Positions 32,613-35,539 of a stretch of 35,539 nucleotides of DNA are shown piece after piece. Source of the DNA: Lentisphaerota bacterium (lineage in GTDB: Bacteria; Verrucomicrobiota; Kiritimatiellia; UBA8416; JAUUYL01); assembly GCA_030590485.1 (NCBI GenBank), contig JAUUYL010000022.1:1-35539 (forward strand). Reading direction: 5' to 3'. The notes beneath the pieces are model-generated. The model did not search any database. It saw only the letters and a program-made list of their open reading frames with translations, and was not told the origin of the DNA. A program made the translations under genes and the position numbers. Position 1 is the first letter of the stretch. The number at the start of each line of letters is the position of its first letter.

Positions 32613-33752
32613 ATGAAACACACCACAATCCTCATAGTAGCTGGTGAAGTCTCGGGCGATATGCATGCAGCTGAGCTCGTGCGGGAAATCAACAAAGCAA
32701 GGCCCGGCATCTCATTCTTCGGTATTGGCGGTTCCAATATGCGCTCAGTAGGTGTAGACACCCTATATAGCACCTCCAAAATGGCTGTAATGGGGTTCAC
32801 TGAAGTACTTCTCAAGTACCCCTTCTTTCGTAAAGTATTCAATGACATTTTAAATCAGGTGGAAATACGTCGCCCAGATGCAGCCATACTGATCGATTAC
32901 CCTGGTTTCAACCTGAGACTCGCTGACGAACTGCATGATATGGGGATAAAAACCATCTATTATGTCTGCCCGCAAGTCTGGGCATGGCATCAGTCGCGAA
33001 TAAAACTGATGGCTGAGATAATCGACCAGCTCATTACGATATTCCCCTTTGAGAAAAAGTATTTCGAGAACACTTCTTTGCCCGTGGAGTTTGCGGGACA
33101 CCCTCTTGCAAACAGAATGCCTTCCGAGGAAAGTGTCACAAAGGAAGATATTCCCTGGCAAGGCAAGCCGCGTATAGCTCTTTTGCCAGGAAGTCGTGTC
33201 CACGAAATAGAGCGAATAATGCCGGCCATGTGGGCAGCGGCCAGACTTGTGGAAAAACAAGAACCTGAGGCGGCTTTTGTCATAGCAGCGCCTTCGCGTA
33301 AGATTGAAGAAATTATTCGAGATGAAATCAGAATGCTGAGTGACGGCCCAAAAAAATACAGCGTTGTCACAGGCAAGACGACTTCTATCCTCGGCCAGGC
33401 TGATGCAGCGATGGTAGCGTCGGGAACAGCAACAATCGAGACCGCCCTGATGTTGTGCCCCATGATAATCGTCTATAAGACGACTGCACTGACATACCTT
33501 TTGGGAAAGATGTTTATAAAGGTGGATCACATAGGAATGGTCAACATACTGGCTGGAAGTGAGATCTGCCCGGAGTTCATCCAAAAAGCGGCAGCGCCTG
33601 ATGCACTGGCAAATGCAATTCTACCGCTCCTTCAGGATACAGATACACGGAGGAAAATGATCGAAGATCTAAGATCAGTGAAAACCGCGCTTGGCTCAGA
33701 AAATGCCAGCCGAAAAGCGGCCGAAATCGTCATAGAGACACTAGATCGCTGA
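32613..33752 (+). CDS. lpxB: Lipid-A-disaccharide synthase
   Basis: A 379-residue GT-B glycosyltransferase (family GT19) that joins UDP-diacylglucosamine and lipid X into the lipid A disaccharide at the inner membrane. Typical stretches are VAGEVSGDMHAAEL, GIGGSNMRSVG, IDYPGFNLRLA, YYVCPQVWAWHQSR, FPFEKKYFE, EFAGHPL, LLPGSRVHEIERIMP and SGTATIETAL. ATG 32613 gives the usual length; a longer in-frame extension to 32271 lies inside the oxidoreductase gene and is not coding for this protein. Its last 23 bases overlap the 3' end of the convergent hydrolase gene. Confidence 0.96.
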   Translation: MKHTTILIVAGEVSGDMHAAELVREINKARPGISFFGIGGSNMRSVGVDTLYSTSKMAVMGFTEVLLKYPFFRKVFNDILNQVEIRRPDAAILIDYPGFNLRLADELHDMGIKTIYYVCPQVWAWHQSRIKLMAEIIDQLITIFPFEKKYFENTSLPVEFAGHPLANRMPSEESVTKEDIPWQGKPRIALLPGSRVHEIERIMPAMWAAARLVEKQEPEAAFVIAAPSRKIEEIIRDEIRMLSDGPKKYSVVTGKTTSILGQADAAMVASGTATIETALMLCPMIIVYKTTALTYLLGKMFIKVDHIGMVNILAGSEICPEFIQKAAAPDALANAILPLLQDTDTRRKMIEDLRSVKTALGSENASRKAAEIVIETLDR

Positions 33753-34512
33753 TTCTACTGCTATATGTCAGCTTAACATCAACACCAGAAATGTCCTGTT
33801 TCTTTAATGTGTCGGTCACTTCCTTGATGGCGAGATGCTGATCATTGCAATCCGAGCTCAGATGAGCAAGAAACACTGTCTTCAGTTTCGGCCCCGTTAT
33901 TTCTGATATCAATTCTGCAGCTTGTTTATTGGATAAATGACCTTGTCGCCCTGCAATCCTCTGTTTGATCGACCAGGGGCGCTCCGAGGCACGAAGCAGT
34001 TCTTCATCATGGTTCGATTCTATGATCGCCACATCGCAATCCTTCAAGCGTTCTCGAATCAAAGTTGTAGCCATACCCATATCAGTAACAATACCAGCCT
34101 TGACCTGCCCTGCCCTCACAATATAGCCAACCGGCTCATATGAGTCGTGAGGAACTGAAAAAGGTTCTATCGTCAGATCTCCTATATCGAAAGATTGGCC
34201 AGTTGTGAAAATGTTCCATTTAATTCCGTGCATTCGGCTGTCTGTCTCAATAGCATCCAATGTTCCCTTGTTTGCGTAGACCGGAATGCCGTGGTTGCGA
34301 GATATTATACCCAGAGAAGCCTTGTGATCCGAATGCTCATGCGTAACGCATATCGCATTGATTTCAGAAAGCTCAACATCCAGCGCTCCAAGCCTTGCTG
34401 ATGTCTCACGACCGCTCAAACCCGCATCTATTAGTATCCGCGTTGTTTCAGTGCCCACATAGACACAATTCCCCGAACTACCGCTTGCCAGTACACATAT
34501 ATTAAAAGTCAT
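33730..34512 (-). CDS. Metallo-beta-lactamase-fold hydrolase, WalJ/YycJ type
   Basis: A 260-residue metallo-hydrolase. The N-terminus NICVLASGSSGNCVYV is characteristic of the WalJ/YycJ branch, and the metal motif is THEHSDH (His58, His60, Asp62, His63). Further ligands lie in SVPHDSYEPVGY, VTDMG, IIESNHD and FLAHLSSDCN. Members of this branch act on nucleic acid or are linked to cell-wall and DNA-repair control (YycJ in Firmicutes), with the substrate in PVC bacteria unknown. The ATG at 34512 has GGAAG upstream. It overlaps lpxB tail to tail by 23 bases and is divergent from rpoN. Confidence 0.9.
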   Translation of the reverse strand: MTFNICVLASGSSGNCVYVGTETTRILIDAGLSGRETSARLGALDVELSEINAICVTHEHSDHKASLGIISRNHGIPVYANKGTLDAIETDSRMHGIKWNIFTTGQSFDIGDLTIEPFSVPHDSYEPVGYIVRAGQVKAGIVTDMGMATTLIRERLKDCDVAIIESNHDEELLRASERPWSIKQRIAGRQGHLSNKQAAELISEITGPKLKTVFLAHLSSDCNDQHLAIKEVTDTLKKQDISGVDVKLTYSSRISDLVSL

Positions 34513-34557
34513 TTACTTCCATTCCACAATCAAAACGCACAATATAGAAAGATTTCC

Positions 34558-34587
34558 TTGAGCACCAATTGCAAATTACTGTATCAT
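34558..34587 (+). promoter_or_regulatory. Candidate promoter of rpoN
   Basis: TTGAGC (34558-34563), an 18-base spacer and TATCAT (34582-34587), 12 bases before the rpoN ATG. Four of six and five of six matches; the resulting leader would be very short. Confidence 0.38.
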
Positions 34588-34599
34588 ATAGAGATTGTT

Positions 34600-35539
34600 A
34601 TGCAAAGTCAGTCTCTATCACTTTTACAGACACAGCGCTTACAGATGGTGCTGGCGCCACAGTTGCGCCAATCACTGGAGATGCTGCAGCTTCCCATTAT
34701 GGAACTCCGCAGCGTAATACAGCAGGAATTAGAAAAGAACCCCACCATAGAAGAAGTGCTGCCAGAGAACAAGACTCTTGAAATTGAACCTGGCAACGAA
34801 AAGAGTAACGACGACAACGATGCAGACACAAACTTTGATAAAGAATTCGAGGCTCTTGCCAAACTCGATGATGAATGGAGGGATTACTTTTTTCAGGATC
34901 TGCAAAACAATTCATACAGCCCCCAGGACGCAGAAAAACGTCAATTCCTTATGGATTCGCTACAGAAGATGGAGTCGCTTCAGGAACATCTCCTGAATCA
35001 ATTACAGCTCACTGGGCTTTCGGAAAATGACATGCGTACTGGTGAACTAATAATAGGCAGTATAAACGACGATGGTTATCTGGCATCTAGCATAGAAGAA
35101 CTCGCCGAGCTAACCGGTCACGATGTAAAACATCTCGAAACCATACTGGAGATCGTTAAGGATTTTCACCCAACAGGGGTTGGCTCTGCAGACCTTCGCG
35201 AATGCCTACTGATTCAACTTGAACGTATGGATGAGCTCGAGACACTCGCAGGAGAGATTGCTGATAAATATATCGACCAGCTTGGCAGAAGAAAATACCA
35301 CGACATTGCCAAAGCCTTAAAAGTGGATGTTGAAGAAGTTCAGGAGGCTGCCAAGGCGATTGCAAAGCTCAATCCGAAACCAGGCAGAATCTATTCAGAA
35401 GACCCCACCACATATGTCCTGCCGGAAGTCGTGGTACAGAAAGTCGACGGCGAATACGTCATCATACTAAACGACGACCAACTACCCCACGTCCGCATAA
35501 GTAATCACTACCGAAAACTGATGAAGTCTAAGACGACAA
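34600..35539 (+). CDS. rpoN: RNA polymerase sigma-54 factor, N-terminal part (cut by window end)
   Basis: 313 codons of RpoN are present before the window ends. Region I, the glutamine-rich activator-interacting segment, is clear: LQTQRLQMVLAPQLRQSL, EMLQLPIMELRSVIQQELEKNP. An acidic region II follows (about 55-85, NDDNDADTNFDKEF), then the core-binding domain with SLQEHLLNQLQLTGLSE, IIGSINDDGYL and FHPTGVGSADLRECLLIQL. The helix-turn-helix and the RpoN box lie beyond the window. The start is ATG 34600, preceded only by a weak GAGAT. It supplies the sigma factor required by the pilin promoter at 13381 and its activator at 11830. Confidence 0.95.
   Translation, partial: MQSQSLSLLQTQRLQMVLAPQLRQSLEMLQLPIMELRSVIQQELEKNPTIEEVLPENKTLEIEPGNEKSNDDNDADTNFDKEFEALAKLDDEWRDYFFQDLQNNSYSPQDAEKRQFLMDSLQKMESLQEHLLNQLQLTGLSENDMRTGELIIGSINDDGYLASSIEELAELTGHDVKHLETILEIVKDFHPTGVGSADLRECLLIQLERMDELETLAGEIADKYIDQLGRRKYHDIAKALKVDVEEVQEAAKAIAKLNPKPGRIYSEDPTTYVLPEVVVQKVDGEYVIILNDDQLPHVRISNHYRKLMKSKTT

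Overview
This window reads as a chromosomal segment of a Gram-negative (diderm) bacterium, most likely from the PVC superphylum (Verrucomicrobiota, Lentisphaerota or Kiritimatiellota). The outer membrane is indicated by lpxI and lpxB and by a secretin. The PVC assignment rests mainly on a 50-residue gene at 27120-27272 (minus) that resembles the 'small basic protein' family of Chlamydiae and Verrucomicrobia. It also rests on the very short pilin and on the pilM-N-O / ExeA-like gene set. I see no tRNA, rRNA, CRISPR array, insertion sequence or phage gene.

Layout. 1-175 is a GC-rich, hairpin-containing leader. 176-4572 holds an intact histidine kinase and OmpR-type regulator pair, a short-form malic enzyme and a 3D-domain lipoprotein. 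4708-22577 is a long type IV pilus / type II secretion-like locus: ExeA-type ATPase with a GspB-like partner; an opposite-strand TPR protein ending in a GspE-N-like fold; a second ExeA-type ATPase; the assembly ATPase (PilB/GspE); the platform protein (PilC/GspF); an NtrC-class sigma-54 activator; a short pilin behind a consensus sigma-54 promoter; an opposite-strand PAS protein with no ATPase domain; then pilM, pilN, pilO, a PilP/GspC-like protein, an Ig-like lipoprotein, the secretin and a degenerate hybrid kinase. No pilT-like retraction ATPase, prepilin peptidase or minor pilin cluster lies in the window.

22643-29669 is mainly housekeeping: mscS, a lone receiver and panC in one minus-strand run; ispH; an SH3b protein; the small basic protein; an ExoX-like exonuclease; a TPR protein. 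29824-33752 is an envelope cluster: amidase, lpxI, a Gfo/Idh oxidoreductase that could be GnnA-like, and lpxB. A WalJ/YycJ-type metallo-hydrolase converges on lpxB. The window ends inside rpoN (sigma-54).

How the genes fit together. The sigma factor (rpoN), a sigma-54 activator, a consensus -24/-12 promoter, a palindromic candidate enhancer and the pilin gene are all present, so pilin expression is probably under sigma-54 control. The two sensor-like proteins in the pilus locus both lack a working kinase ATPase domain, so the phosphate source for the activator is not evident here. That sensor arrangement, and the orphan TPR/GspE-N protein, are the least ordinary parts of the window.
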